DNA of 34,455 nucleotides from JBJXGF01 sp046153015. Its GTDB lineage: Bacteria; Actinomycetota; Acidimicrobiia; Acidimicrobiales; CAIXPF01. The stretch is from positions 1 to 34,455 of the forward strand of contig JBJXGF010000313.1 in assembly GCA_046153015.1 (NCBI GenBank), read 5' to 3'. Of this stretch, positions 22,855-30,389 are shown piece after piece. The notes beneath the pieces were generated by a model, which worked only from the letters and a program-made list of their open reading frames with translations, did not search any database and was not told the origin of the DNA. Position 1 is the stretch's first letter, and every line of letters begins with the position of its first letter. The position numbers were made by a program, and so were the translations under genes.

Positions 22855-24027
22855 ATGGCTGCCAACGGCCCGCTCGAGGGCATCCGCGTGCTCGATCTCA
22901 GCTCGGTGGTCATGGGCCCGCTCGGCGCCCAGATGCTGGGCGACCTCGGCGCCGACGTGATCCACATCGAGGACCGAGCGGGCAACACCAACCGGGCGAT
23001 GGGCCCCGGCCCGCATCCCGAGCTCTCCGGGGTCGCCCTCAACCTTCTGCGGAACAAGCGCAGCGTGCGCCTCGACCTCAAGTCCGTCGTGGGGCGCGAC
23101 GCCTTCCTCCGTCTCGCCGCCACCAGCGACGTGGTGGTGACCAACCTGCGCCCGGCGCCGTTGGCGCGGCTGAAGCTGACCTACGCCGACGTGGCCGCGG
23201 TGCGGCCCGACATCGTGTTCTGCCGGGCGCACGGCTGGTCTACCGAGAGCGGGAAGGCCGACGCACCCGCCTTCGACGACATCATGCAGTCGGCGTGCGC
23301 GGTGGGGGACCTGTTCGAGCGCATGGGGGCCGAGCCGAGCCTGTTCCCCTCGTTGATCGCCGACAAGGTGGCGGGCATGACGATCGCCTACGCGGTGTTG
23401 GCCGCCCTCGTCCACCGCGCCCGCACCGGCGAGGGGCAGGACGTCGAGGTGCCGATGATCGACGTGACCAAGGCCTTCATGCTGGTCGAGCACGGCGCCG
23501 GGGCGATCCCCTCGCCGCCCTCGGCGCCGGCCGGCTACACCCGAATCCTCACCACCCAGCGGCGGCCGCAGCGCACGCTCGACGGCTGGATGAACATGCT
23601 GCCCTACACGAGGGAGCACTACGAGGCGATCTTCGCCGCCGGCGGACGGGACGACCTGGTCGGCGACGACCGCTTCGCCACCCGGCGGGGGCGCATCGCC
23701 AACGGCGCCAGCCTGTACCGCGACGTCGCCTCGGTGCTGGTGCAGCGCAGCACCGAGGAGTGGCTGCGCTTCTGCGAGACGGCGGGCATCCCCGCCACCA
23801 AGGCGGCCACGCTCGACGAGCTGGTCGAGTCCCTGCCCGAGGCGGAGCACCCTCACGTCGGGCGGTACCGCGTGATCCCCCAGCCGGTGCGCTTCTCCGC
23901 CAGCCCCACCCCGCCGCCCCGGCCGGCGCCGCTCATCGGTGAGCACACGGCGTCGGTGCTGGCCGAGGCGGGCTTCAGCCCCGCCGAGATCGAGGCGATC
24001 GAGGCGGGGAGCCAGCTCACCAGCTAG
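22855..24027 (+). CDS. CaiB/BaiF CoA-transferase family protein
   Basis: 390 residues from ATG 22855. Class III CoA-transferase with LEGIRVLDLSSVVMGPLGAQ at the N-terminus, LGDLGADVIHIED, NKRSVRLDLKS, and the catalytic Asp at 170 in SLIADKVAGM, in the same place as Asp169 of formyl-CoA transferase. The C-terminus PLIGEHTASVLAEAGFSPAE is typical. Usual length, single domain, probably active. It moves CoA between carboxylic acids; the substrate is unknown. Its stop overlaps the end of the convergent PPOX gene by 4 bases. Confidence 0.93.
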   Translation: MAANGPLEGIRVLDLSSVVMGPLGAQMLGDLGADVIHIEDRAGNTNRAMGPGPHPELSGVALNLLRNKRSVRLDLKSVVGRDAFLRLAATSDVVVTNLRPAPLARLKLTYADVAAVRPDIVFCRAHGWSTESGKADAPAFDDIMQSACAVGDLFERMGAEPSLFPSLIADKVAGMTIAYAVLAALVHRARTGEGQDVEVPMIDVTKAFMLVEHGAGAIPSPPSAPAGYTRILTTQRRPQRTLDGWMNMLPYTREHYEAIFAAGGRDDLVGDDRFATRRGRIANGASLYRDVASVLVQRSTEEWLRFCETAGIPATKAATLDELVESLPEAEHPHVGRYRVIPQPVRFSASPTPPPRPAPLIGEHTASVLAEAGFSPAEIEAIEAGSQLTS

Positions 24028-24425
24028 CCCTCGGTGGCGGCCCCGCCGCCGATCGGCCCGCCGTTCATCAACCAGCGGTCCACCACGATCTCGATCAACG
24101 TGGTGTACCCCTCGCCGTCGTGGTCGATGTCCCAGTCGTACTTGGCGACGAAGCCGGCCACGGCCTCCGCCGGGAACGGCGGCGCCAGGTGCAGCACGGC
24201 CCGCCCCTCGGCCACCGCCGGCGCCTTGCCGCCCTCCAGGGCGACGCTCACCCGCGGCTCGGCGGCGAGGTTGGCCGCCTTCACCGCCTTGGGCAGGGTG
24301 CACAGCCAGAAGCGCTCGGCGGCCCACACGAACCAGATCGGCGTGAGGTGGGGCCGGCCGTCGGGCCGGGTGGTGGCCACCCAGCACACCTGGTCGTCGC
24401 GCAGACGGTCGGCCAGCTCGGGCAT
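24024..24425 (-). CDS. PPOX class F420-dependent or FMN-binding protein
   Basis: 133 residues from ATG 24425. Split-barrel flavin fold: VCWVATTRPDGRPHLTPIWF (residues 13-32), LCTLPKAVKAANLAAEPRVS and EGRAVLHLAPP. Pyridoxamine-phosphate-oxidase-like proteins of this length in actinomycetes commonly bind F420, FMN or heme. The C-terminal DHDGEGYTTLIEIVVDRWLM is the last strand region. Together with the two LLM genes it supports an F420-using organism. Overlaps the convergent CaiB stop by 4 bases; divergent from the MFS gene. Confidence 0.87.
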   Translation of the reverse strand: MPELADRLRDDQVCWVATTRPDGRPHLTPIWFVWAAERFWLCTLPKAVKAANLAAEPRVSVALEGGKAPAVAEGRAVLHLAPPFPAEAVAGFVAKYDWDIDHDGEGYTTLIEIVVDRWLMNGGPIGGGAATEG

Positions 24426-24457
24426 GGCCGAACGCTAGCGGGCTACGGTCGCCCCCC

Positions 24458-25681
24458 ATGCACGAGGGCGAGGGCGTCACGGTCGGGGCGCCGTCGCCGT
24501 CGCCGTCGCCGGCGGCCCTCGGGCGTGCCGCGGCCGCCATCGTGGCGCTCACCACGGTGGTGTCGCACGCGTTCGGCCGCTCCACGTACGGCCTGCTGCT
24601 GCCGGCCATGGAGGACAGCCTCGGGTTGACTCACGCCCAGGCCGGCCTCGGCGGCACGGTCATCTACGGCGCGTACCTGGCCGGCGTGGTCGCCGTGTCG
24701 ATCCTGGCGACCCGCTGCGAGCCGATCGTGATCATGCGGGTGGGGGTGGGCGTGGGCGCGGTCGGCCTGGCGCTGGTGGCGGCGGCCCAGGACCTGGCCA
24801 CGCTCCTGCCCGCCCTCGCGCTGGCCGGCGGCGCCGGCGCAGGCATCTGGATCACCGCGCCGGCCATCGCCACGGCGGGGGTGCCCCCGCACCGCCGAGG
24901 GTTGGTCATCGGCGCCCTGTCGGCCACCATCGGCGGCGCCACCTTCCTCGTCGGGATGGGCGCACGGGCGCTGCGGGCCGAGCTCGGCGACGGCGTCTGG
25001 CGGCCCATCTGGGTGGTCGAGGCGGCGGTGGCGGCGGCGCTGCTCGCCGGCCTCGTGCTCGTGGTGCGCCCGGCGGGCACCGTGCGGGCCGGCGGCGGGT
25101 TCAGCCTGGCCCGGCTGAGGGCGGTGCCGTCCTGGGGGCGGATCACCGGGGCCTACGCACTGTTCGGCGCCGCCGGCGCCGGGTTCGCGCCGTTCGTGGT
25201 CGAAGCCCTCGAGCAGGACGCCGGGTTCACCCGCGCCCAGGCCTCGACGATCTGGGCGTTCATGGGTGTGGTCGCCATCCCCGGCGCCCCGCTCCTGGGC
25301 TTCTTCAGCGACCGGCTGGGCCGCAAGCCGATGATGGGCGGCGTGCTCGCCGCCGCCGGCGTCGGCGTGAGCGTGGTGGGCAGGGCGTCGGGGCCGGCGG
25401 CGGTGGCCGCGGTGCTGCTGTTCGGCGCAGTCTGGAGCTCGTTCCCCACCCTCACCGCGGCCTACGTGCGCGACCACGCCGACGCCCGCTCCTTCGCCGC
25501 CGCGTTCGCCACGATGACGATCTTCTATTCGCTCGCCGCGCTCGCCGCGCCCTACACGGTCGGCTGGCTGGCCGACCACGGCGGCGGCTTCGCCACGCCG
25601 TTCCTGCTGCTCGGCGCCCTGTGCGCGGCCGGGGCGGGCCTCATCGCCTCGCTGCCCGCCGGCGCCGGGCGCAGCAGCTAG
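24458..25681 (+). CDS. Major facilitator superfamily transporter
   Basis: 407 residues from ATG 24458, about 12 membrane helices. A short Pro/Ser-rich cytoplasmic tail precedes helix 1. The loop between helices 8 and 9 has the MFS motif as GFFSDRLGRKPMMGG; the usual copy between helices 2 and 3 is weak (ATRCEPIVIMRVG). GAVWSSFPTLTAAYVRDHAD is conserved in the C-terminal half. The sequence has the feel of YbfB/MFS_4-like members, of unknown substrate. It precedes a full copy of the dispersed repeat. Confidence 0.9.
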   Translation: MHEGEGVTVGAPSPSPSPAALGRAAAAIVALTTVVSHAFGRSTYGLLLPAMEDSLGLTHAQAGLGGTVIYGAYLAGVVAVSILATRCEPIVIMRVGVGVGAVGLALVAAAQDLATLLPALALAGGAGAGIWITAPAIATAGVPPHRRGLVIGALSATIGGATFLVGMGARALRAELGDGVWRPIWVVEAAVAAALLAGLVLVVRPAGTVRAGGGFSLARLRAVPSWGRITGAYALFGAAGAGFAPFVVEALEQDAGFTRAQASTIWAFMGVVAIPGAPLLGFFSDRLGRKPMMGGVLAAAGVGVSVVGRASGPAAVAAVLLFGAVWSSFPTLTAAYVRDHADARSFAAAFATMTIFYSLAALAAPYTVGWLADHGGGFATPFLLLGALCAAGAGLIASLPAGAGRSS

Positions 25682-25687
25682 CCGTCT

Positions 25688-25770
25688 TCTTGCTGGGGGC
25701 TGCGCCCCCAGACCCCATCGGCGCCCGGCTCGCTGGCGCTCGCTCGGTCGTGTCGCCTTCGCTTCGCTCA
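25688..25770 (-). repeat. Dispersed intergenic repeat, full copy 2 (inverted)
   Basis: On the reverse strand it begins at the TGA of the MetE-like gene (TGAGCGAAGCGAAG) and runs through the core, GATGGGGT and the hairpin, matching copy 1. It fills the gap between the convergent MFS and MetE-like genes. Confidence 0.85.
25693..25711. terminator. Hairpin of the dispersed repeat, convergent gene gap
   Basis: CTGGGGGC/GCCCCCAG 8-bp stem around TGC, 12 bases after the MFS stop codon. Same hairpin as at 17054-17072, read from the other strand. Confidence 0.55.
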
Positions 25771-26796
25771 GCCGAGCTCGGCGCGCACCAGCGCCGCGCC
25801 CTGCGCGAGGGCCTGCAGCTTCGCGAACGCGGTCGCTCGCGGGAGGAACTTCATGCCGCAGTCGGGAGCGGCCACGAGGCGCTCGGCCGGCACGTGCTCG
25901 AGCGCGGCGTGGAGCCGCTGCGCCACCTGCTCGGGCGTCTCGGCCGCCTTGTCGCCGAGGTCGAGCACGCCCAGCACGATCGTCTTGTCGCCGAGCTCGC
26001 GCAGCACCGACAGGTCGAGCGCCGGCTGGGCGGCCTCGATGGCCAGCTGGTCGACCGCGGCGTCGGCCAGCTCGGCCAGGAACGGGTAGCCGCCTCGCTT
26101 GTCCTTCACGTAGACCGCGTAGCCGTAGCAGGTGTGCAGAGCGGTGACGGCCCCTACCCCGGCGACGGCCCGGTTGATCGCCTCGAGCGCGAACTCCCGC
26201 GCGGCGTCGGCGTTGGCCTGGAGGTAGGGCTCGTCGAGCTGCACCACGTCGATCCCGGCGGCGGCCAGGTCGTGCAGCTCCTCGTTCACCGCCTCAGCGA
26301 AGGCCAGCGCGAGGCGGCGCTGGTCGGGATAGTGGTCGTTCTGGGCGAGCTGCGACAGGGTGAACGGCCCGGGCACGGTCACCTTCACCGCACGGGTCGT
26401 GGCCGCCCGCAGGAACCGGGCCGCGTCGAGCTCCACCGGCGCGGTGCGCGTGATCGGCCCGTTCACGAGCGGCACGTCGGAGTGGCCGCCGAGGCGGTTC
26501 GTGCCGGCCCCGGGCCTGACCGGGTCCACCCCGCCGAGCGAGGTCGCGAAGTGGTTGAAGTAGCTCTCCCGGCGGATCTCGCCGTCGGTGATCACGTCGA
26601 TCCCGGCTTGCTCCTGGTCGAACACCGCGGCGAGCACGGCGGCGTCCTGCGCCTCGGCGAGGTCCTCGGCGTCGACCCGCCACACGTCGGCCGCCCGCAC
26701 CCGCGGCACGCCCTTCTGCACGAGCAGCTTCCGGTCGACCAGCCAGTTCGGCTGGGGGTAGCTGCCGATCACCGTTGTCGAGAGCAGGGGGCGCAT
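25768..26796 (-). CDS. Single-domain cobalamin-independent methionine synthase-like protein (core-MetE type)
   Basis: 342 residues from ATG 26796. Equivalent to the C-terminal catalytic barrel of MetE only: TVIGSYPQPNWLV at the N-terminus, VITDGEIRRESYFNHFA, VVQLDEPYL, and a complete zinc site His221-x-Cys223 (ALHTCYG), Glu254 and Cys313 (APDCGMK). The N-terminal folate-binding half of canonical MetE (about 750 residues) is absent. Core-MetE proteins are known in archaea and some bacteria and can take methyl groups from a methyl-corrinoid. Either homocysteine methylation or another zinc-thiol methyl transfer fits. It lies 10 bases downstream of the arsM-like gene on the same strand, so the two may be co-transcribed. 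Confidence 0.88.
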   Translation of the reverse strand: MRPLLSTTVIGSYPQPNWLVDRKLLVQKGVPRVRAADVWRVDAEDLAEAQDAAVLAAVFDQEQAGIDVITDGEIRRESYFNHFATSLGGVDPVRPGAGTNRLGGHSDVPLVNGPITRTAPVELDAARFLRAATTRAVKVTVPGPFTLSQLAQNDHYPDQRRLALAFAEAVNEELHDLAAAGIDVVQLDEPYLQANADAAREFALEAINRAVAGVGAVTALHTCYGYAVYVKDKRGGYPFLAELADAAVDQLAIEAAQPALDLSVLRELGDKTIVLGVLDLGDKAAETPEQVAQRLHAALEHVPAERLVAAPDCGMKFLPRATAFAKLQALAQGAALVRAELG

Positions 26797-26806
26797 CGCC
26801 CCGACG

Positions 26807-27508
26807 CTACGCCACGGCCCGGATGACGGCGCCGTGGAGCCCGGGGCCGGTGTCGTGCGTGTACTCGATGCTGGCCGCGGTCAGGCCGGCGTCGGCGAGC
26901 AGGGAGAGGTAGGCGTCGTGTGAGAGCGCGCCCGCCCCGCACTCGGCGGTGGCGGCTCGGTCCGGCGGCGGGGCGGCGTTGTCCGCCACCACATCGGCGA
27001 TCGCGAGCCGGCCGCCGGGGCGGAGCACGCGGGCGATCTCGGCGAGCACGCGGGTCTTGTCCGGGGCGAGGTTGACGACGCAGTTCGAGATGACCACGTC
27101 GACGCTGGCGTCGGCGAGGGGCAGCTCCTCGATCAGCGCGGCGATGAACACGGCGTTCGCCACTCCTGCGGCGGCCGCGTTGGCCCGGGCCCGTTCGAGC
27201 ATCTCGGGCAGGAAGTCGACGCCGAAGGCCGTTCCGGTCGGGCCGACCCGTCTGGCCGACAGGATGACGTCGAGCCCGCCGCCGGCGCCGAGATCGAGCA
27301 CGGTCTCGCCGGGCGCGAGGTCGGCCACGGCGTACGGGTTGCCGCAGCCCATGGACAGCTCCGCGGCGCACCCGGTTCCGCAGGCGAGGGTGTCGGCGTC
27401 GTACCGGCTCGCCCCCCACCGGGGGTCTGGTCCGCACGAGGGGCTGCCGGTTCGCGCTGCGTGGCGGTAGTAGTTGCGCACGTGGTCGTGGCTGCCGCCT
27501 TCGGTCAC
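26807..27508 (-). CDS. arsM: Arsenite methyltransferase-like SAM-dependent enzyme
   Basis: 233 residues. GTG at 27508 chosen because AGAGGAG lies 5-6 bases upstream and the family N-terminus (HDHVRNYYRHAART) follows. SAM motif VLDLGAGGGLDVILSARRVG (residues 70-89), then VDFLPEMLERARANA and VVISNCVVNLAPDKTRVLAE. Cys55 (SMGCGNP), Cys143 (ISNCVVNL) and Cys190 (ECGAGAL) match the three Cys that bind As(III) in ArsM. Likely methylates arsenite. A general UbiE-type methyltransferase is the alternative, but the Cys set argues for ArsM. No arsR gene is adjacent; an ArsC-like gene lies upstream on the same strand. Confidence 0.87.
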   Translation of the reverse strand: MTEGGSHDHVRNYYRHAARTGSPSCGPDPRWGASRYDADTLACGTGCAAELSMGCGNPYAVADLAPGETVLDLGAGGGLDVILSARRVGPTGTAFGVDFLPEMLERARANAAAAGVANAVFIAALIEELPLADASVDVVISNCVVNLAPDKTRVLAEIARVLRPGGRLAIADVVADNAAPPPDRAATAECGAGALSHDAYLSLLADAGLTAASIEYTHDTGPGLHGAVIRAVA

Positions 27509-27529
27509 TGGCGCTCCTCTCGCGTGCGC

Positions 27530-27646
27530 TTGTGGCGGGTTCTTCGCGGACCTCGAAGTATCGGCCACGCGTACAACGTTTGGACCTGGGGTTTTGTCCG
27601 CCTGGAACAACCGTCTACCCGGCCCCGCGCGATCAACCCGCCACAA
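27530..27646. repeat. 12-bp inverted repeat pair flanking the arsM leader
   Basis: TTGTGGCGGGTT (27530-27541) and AACCCGCCACAA (27635-27646) are perfect inverted copies 93 bases apart, inside the 154-base gap upstream of the arsM-like gene. Could be paired operator sites or a long-range stem in the transcript. Confidence 0.5.
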
Positions 27647-27662
27647 ACCGGCGCGGGCGTGC

Positions 27663-28007
27663 TCAGAGCAGCGCTTCCAGCGCCTCGGTGGGCCGGCCGA
27701 GCGCGGCGCGGCCGTCGTCGGCCACGAGGATCGGGCGCTCGATCAGGATCGGGTGGGCCACCATCGCCTCGATCCAGCGGGCCCGATCGTGCGGCCAGTC
27801 GGCCAGGCCCAGCTCCGCCGCAGCCGACTCGCCCATGCGGGCCAACTCCCAGGGCGCTTTTCCGAGGGCGGTGAGCACGCGGTCGAGCTCGGCGGCGCTG
27901 GGCGGCGCGTCCAGGTAGCGGCGCTCCTCGTAGGCGACGCCCCGCTCGTCGAGCAGGGTTTTCGCGGCGCGGCTCTTCGAGCACCGGGGGTTGTGCCACA
28001 GCTCCAT
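27663..28007 (-). CDS. ArsC/YfgD-like arsenate reductase family protein
   Basis: 114 residues from ATG 28007 (MELWHNPRCSKSR is the normal family start; an in-frame GTG at 28025 would add six residues). Thioredoxin-like fold with the single active-site Cys9 in NPRCSKSR and PILIERPILVADDG carrying the conserved Arg-Pro. ArsC enzymes reduce As(V) with glutaredoxin or mycothiol/mycoredoxin-type systems; the YfgD branch has the same CSKSR motif with less certain arsenate activity. It precedes the arsM-like gene on the same strand (154-base gap), which favours an arsenic role. Divergent from rtcB. Confidence 0.87.
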   Translation of the reverse strand: MELWHNPRCSKSRAAKTLLDERGVAYEERRYLDAPPSAAELDRVLTALGKAPWELARMGESAAAELGLADWPHDRARWIEAMVAHPILIERPILVADDGRAALGRPTEALEALL

Positions 28008-28072
28008 GGCGGCCGAGTCTGCCACGCCAATTGCGTTGACGGCCCGCCCCGGCCCCCGACACCATCGCCGCC

Positions 28073-29233
28073 GTGCCCACCACCATCAACGACCGACTCA
28101 TCTCGTGGGCCAGCGAGATCGACGACCAGACCATCCGCCAGGCCGAGAAGACCGCCCGCCTGCCGATCGTGGAGGGCCACGTGGCCCTCATGCCCGACGC
28201 GCACCTCGGCATCGGCGCCACCGTCGGCTCGGTCATCGCCACCCGCGACGCGATCATCCCCGCCGCGGTGGGGGTCGACATCGGCTGCGGCATGATCGCC
28301 GCGGAGCTCGACGCCGACGAGGCCCGCCTGCCCGACACGCTGGCGCCGCTGCTCAGCCGGATCGAGCGGGCGATCCCCGCCGGGGTCGGGCGCGGCCACG
28401 ACGAGGTCGCGCTGGCCGCGCAGCGTTGGCTGGCCGGGCGCCGGCCGGCCACCGAGCTGTCGGACGCGCAGGCCACGCGGGCGGCCCGGCAGTTCGGCAC
28501 GCTGGGTTCGGGCAACCACTTCGTGGAGCTCTGCGTCGACGAGCGCGGCCGGGTCTGGGTGGTGCTGCACTCGGGGAGCCGCGGCATCGGCAACCAGCTC
28601 GCGCAGCAGCACATCGGCCGGGCCCGGGCCCTCGCGGCGCTGGTCGAGGAGCGTCTCGAGGACCCCGACCTCGCCAGCTTCGCCGAGGGAACGCCCGAGT
28701 TCGGCGCCTACCTGGCCGACATGCTGTGGGCCCAGGACTATGCGCTGGCCAACCGGGAGCAGATGATGGACAACGCCCTCACGGAGGTGCTGGCCGCGCT
28801 GCCCGGCGCCGTCGAGACGCGGCGGATCAACTGCCACCACAACTTCACTGCTCGGGAGCGCCACGCCGGCCGTGAGCTCTGGATCACCCGCAAGGGCGCC
28901 ATCAAGGCGTCGGCCGGCGCGCTGGGCGTGATCCCGGGCTCGATGGGGGCCCGGTCCTACATCGTGGCCGGCAAGGGCAACGCCCTCAGCTGGGAGTCCT
29001 GCTCGCACGGCGCCGGGCGTCGGCACAGCCGCAACCAGGCCCGCAAGCTGTTCTCGAGCGCCGACCTGGCCGAGCAGATGCGGGGCAAGGCGTGGCTCGA
29101 GGGCCGCGCCGACGCGCTCGTCGACGAGATCCCCGCGGCCTACAAGGACATCGACCAGGTGATGGCCGACCAGGCCGACCTGGTGGAGGTGGTCCACACG
29201 CTCACGCAGGTCCTCAACTACAAGGGGACCTGA
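28073..29233 (+). CDS. rtcB: RtcB family RNA ligase
   Basis: 386 residues, GTG start at 28073. All RtcB blocks are present: MPDAHLGIGATVGSVIATRD (residues 40-59), GVDIGCGM with metal ligand Cys72, GTLGSGNHFVEL, LHSGSRGIGN, NCHHNF, GSMGARSYIVAGKGN, and SCSHGAGRRHSR with His312 at the guanylylated position. It joins 2',3'-cyclic phosphate or 3'-phosphate RNA ends to 5'-OH ends using GTP and Mn2+, in tRNA or rRNA repair. Slightly shorter than the E. coli enzyme (408). No RtcA, RtcR or archease gene is adjacent. Confidence 0.94.
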   Translation: MPTTINDRLISWASEIDDQTIRQAEKTARLPIVEGHVALMPDAHLGIGATVGSVIATRDAIIPAAVGVDIGCGMIAAELDADEARLPDTLAPLLSRIERAIPAGVGRGHDEVALAAQRWLAGRRPATELSDAQATRAARQFGTLGSGNHFVELCVDERGRVWVVLHSGSRGIGNQLAQQHIGRARALAALVEERLEDPDLASFAEGTPEFGAYLADMLWAQDYALANREQMMDNALTEVLAALPGAVETRRINCHHNFTARERHAGRELWITRKGAIKASAGALGVIPGSMGARSYIVAGKGNALSWESCSHGAGRRHSRNQARKLFSSADLAEQMRGKAWLEGRADALVDEIPAAYKDIDQVMADQADLVEVVHTLTQVLNYKGT

Positions 29234-29273
29234 GAACGCGGGACCAGACGGGCCTCGCGTAGGGTGCACGCCC

Positions 29274-30344
29274 ATGGAATTCGGCATGTGCGTCACCACC
29301 AAGCTCACCGACGTGGGGCTGGCCAAGACCTGCGAGGACCTCGGCTACGACATGGTGTGGGTGCCGGACACCCAGATGATCTGGGGCGACTGCTACGCCT
29401 ACATGGCCCTCGCCGCCGAGCAGACCAGCCGGGTCAAGCTCGGCACCGGCGTGGCGGTGGCCGGCACCCGCATCGCGCCGGTCGTGGCCCACTCGATCGC
29501 CAGCATCAACACGATCGCCCCGGGGCGCACGGTGCTGGGCATCGGCTCGGGCAACAGCGCCTACCGGCTGATGAACCTCAAGCCGCTGCCGATCGCCAAG
29601 TTCCGCGAGGAGCTGCGCGTGATCCGAGCGCTGCTCGCCGGCGAGGAGGTCGAGTACACCTTCCGGGGCAAGACCGCCCCCATGCAGCTCATGATGGCGG
29701 AGCGGGGCTATGTGAACCTCGAGGACCCGATCCCGATCGTGGTGTCGGGCTTCGGCCCCAAGGCGCAGGCCCTCGCCGGTGAGCTCGGCGACGGGCTCTT
29801 CTTCTCGATGCCGGTCGAGGAGCGCTCGGTGGTCCGCTCGATCGAAACGGCCCGGCGGGGCGCGTCGGGCGCGGGGCGGCCCTTCGACGAGAAGGCGTTC
29901 CAGGTGGTGAACCTGCTCAACGTGATCATGCTCGAACCGGGTGAGAGCGCGGTGTCGGAGCGGGTGCTGGCCCAGCACGGGCCCTACATCGCCAGCTCGA
30001 TGCACTACCTCTTCGACATGGTGCGCCAGTACGACCGGGAGCCGCCGCGGCACCTGCTCGACGTGTGGGAGGAGTACAGCGCGCTGGTGGCCCGCACCCC
30101 TGAGCACATCCGCCACCTGCGCATCCACGCCGGGCACGCCACGTTCCTGCTCGACGAGGAGCGCAAGTTCATCACCGAGAGCCTGGTGCGCGAGGTGGCG
30201 ATCGTCGGCTCGCCCGAGGAGTGCATCGAGCAGATCCGGGTGCTCGAATCGGCCGGCTGCGACCAGCTCGTGGTGCTCCCCGCGCCCGACACCGCCGAGC
30301 AGTACGCCCGCGAGTTCGCCGAGAAGATCATCCAGAAGTACTGA
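29274..30344 (+). CDS. LLM class flavin/F420-dependent oxidoreductase
   Basis: 356 residues from ATG 29274. Luciferase-like barrel: EFGMCVTTKLTDVGLAKTCE at the N-terminus, YDMVWVPDTQMIWGDCYAYM, KLGTGVAVAGTRIAPVVAHS, GRTVLGIGSGNSAYRLMNLK and IPIVVSGFGPKAQALAGELG. The C-terminal VGSPEECIEQIRVLESAGCD is standard for F420-type members. Substrate unknown. It follows rtcB by 40 bases but is unrelated in function. It ends 45 bases before the convergent amidohydrolase with a perfect hairpin between. Confidence 0.92.
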   Translation: MEFGMCVTTKLTDVGLAKTCEDLGYDMVWVPDTQMIWGDCYAYMALAAEQTSRVKLGTGVAVAGTRIAPVVAHSIASINTIAPGRTVLGIGSGNSAYRLMNLKPLPIAKFREELRVIRALLAGEEVEYTFRGKTAPMQLMMAERGYVNLEDPIPIVVSGFGPKAQALAGELGDGLFFSMPVEERSVVRSIETARRGASGAGRPFDEKAFQVVNLLNVIMLEPGESAVSERVLAQHGPYIASSMHYLFDMVRQYDREPPRHLLDVWEEYSALVARTPEHIRHLRIHAGHATFLLDEERKFITESLVREVAIVGSPEECIEQIRVLESAGCDQLVVLPAPDTAEQYAREFAEKIIQKY

Positions 30345-30354
30345 GCGGCGCGCA

Positions 30355-30384
30355 GGGCTGGGCGGGCCGGCGCCCGCCCAGCCC
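30355..30384. terminator. Bidirectional hairpin between convergent genes
   Basis: GGGCTGGGCGGGC (30355-30367) and GCCCGCCCAGCCC (30372-30384) form a perfect 13-bp all-but-one GC stem with a CGGC loop, centred in the 45-base gap between the convergent LLM and amidohydrolase genes. No T-tract. Confidence 0.65.
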
Positions 30385-30389
30385 CGGCC

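Noticed and set aside
26807..28007. Complete arsenic resistance island
   Set aside because: Only arsM-like and ArsC-like genes are present; no arsR, acr3, arsB or arsA is seen nearby, and the ArsC-like protein could belong to the YfgD branch.
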